DNA of 5,352 nt from Betaproteobacteria bacterium. GTDB taxonomy: Bacteria; Pseudomonadota; Gammaproteobacteria; Burkholderiales; SG8-39. This document shows positions 5,052 through 5,352 of the stretch, piece by piece. Every line of letters starts with the position of its first letter. Within the stretch, counting starts at the first letter, position 1. The notes below the pieces were generated by a model. That model was not told the DNA's origin and ran no database searches. It saw nothing but the letters and a program-made list of their open reading frames with translations. Made by a program: the position numbers and the translations under genes. The DNA lies in the NCBI GenBank assembly GCA_005888925.1, contig VBCP01000542.1:1-5352 (forward strand), read 5' to 3'.

Positions 5052-5352
5052 TCCGGCGTGAAGAGCTGCACGACCTTGTCGTAGTTCTCGGTGCCGCCGG
5101 CCTTCTCCATGCGCTCCTTCATGCGCGCCAGGCTCGCGGTGCGCGCCCCGGCGACGAAGCGCTTGGAGGCCTCGGGCGATTGCGACAAGGTCTTGAGACC
5201 GCGTTTTTGCAGCTCGACCTGCTCCTTCTTCCAGAGCTCCTGCAGCGCCTGCAGGCTTTCGGTCTCGTGGGCGATCGCCACGCGCTGCAGAATCTCGCGT
5301 GTCTTGGGCGAGAGCGAGCTCCATTTCTTCTGGTTCACGAGGATCACCAGAT
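5048..5352 (-). CDS. dctP: TRAP transporter substrate-binding protein (DctP family), C-terminal part
   Basis: Periplasmic receptor of a TRAP transporter, which binds an organic acid and delivers it to the DctQM membrane pair. Only the last 100 codons are present: the 5' end lies beyond the right window edge, and the open frame (reading LVILVNQKKWSSLSPKTREI near the edge) continues through it without a start. The hydrophobic strand followed by N-x-K-x-W-x-x-L-S-P is the usual entry into the C-terminal helices of DctP proteins. After it come long amphipathic helices rich in Lys, Glu, Gln and Arg, then a KRG-[LV]-K segment, ending in QLFTPE and TGA at 5050-5048. The TGA overlaps the chosen GTG start of the next gene by 4 nt, and that gene is a DctQ, which strongly supports the call. 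The signal peptide and ligand-binding Arg would lie upstream of the window, so the ligand cannot be inferred. What is seen is the C-terminal pattern and the context; the family assignment is inference from both. Confidence 0.88.
   Translation of the reverse strand, partial: LVILVNQKKWSSLSPKTREILQRVAIAHETESLQALQELWKKEQVELQKRGLKTLSQSPEASKRFVAGARTASLARMKERMEKAGGTENYDKVVQLFTPE

Noticed and set aside
2691..5084. Very long open frame (797 codons) on the plus strand, rich in His, Asp, Glu, Arg and Gln
   Set aside because: It lies exactly antisense to the SDR-like gene, dctM and dctQ, all with clear family motifs. Its low-complexity charged composition is the usual antisense image of G+C-rich codons with G or C in the third position. 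No domain or ribosome binding site supports it.
5052..5324. Open upstream extension of the dctQ frame
   Set aside because: It overlaps the 3' end of dctP in another frame, and normal DctQ length and motifs are reached from the start at 5051.
1..5352. Promoters, terminators, RNA genes, repeats, insertion sequences or CRISPR arrays
   Set aside because: The longest non-coding gap is 7 nt, which leaves no room for standard intergenic elements. No tRNA-like fold, inverted repeat with T-run, or recurring spaced repeat was noticed on reading; a computed repeat search was not possible.

Overview
The window is a densely packed, one-direction gene block from a high-G+C bacterium. All eight coding regions lie on the minus strand, so transcription runs from high to low coordinates. 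Gene content and style (tightly coupled TRAP and TctAB transporters around CoA/carboxylate-type enzymes) suggest a proteobacterium, most likely a betaproteobacterium of the Burkholderiales. That placement is an inference from gene content, because the window holds no phylogenetic marker.

In transcription order: (1) the C-terminal end of a TRAP periplasmic receptor, DctP type, cut by the right window edge (5048-5352); (2) the small TRAP membrane subunit DctQ (4542-5051); (3) the large TRAP permease DctM (3225-4538); (4) a short-chain dehydrogenase/reductase-like protein (2444-3217); (5) an MmgE/PrpD-family protein (1086-2447); (6) a glyoxalase/VOC-fold protein with a lysine-rich tail (637-1086); (7) TctB, small membrane subunit of a second, unrelated tripartite transporter (217-636); (8) the first 72 residues of its large permease TctA, cut by the left edge (1-217).

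No gap between genes exceeds 7 nt, and four junctions overlap by 1-4 nt (GTGA or TGATG). The block therefore looks like the inside of one polycistronic operon whose promoter and terminator lie outside the window. No RNA gene, mobile element, CRISPR array, repeat family or intergenic regulatory region is visible.

Taken together, the genes suggest uptake of one or more organic acids by two secondary, receptor-dependent transporters, followed by processing by three enzymes (PrpD-fold, SDR-fold, VOC-fold). The substrate cannot be read from sequence. The points most worth a second look are: an SDR that has lost the Asn, Ser and Tyr of its catalytic tetrad in an otherwise intact reading frame; a PrpD-fold protein with altered active-site motifs; a VOC protein with a 25-residue histone-like basic tail whose codons form the purine tract in front of tctB; and TRAP and TTT transporters together in one operon with no TctC receptor at its usual place.
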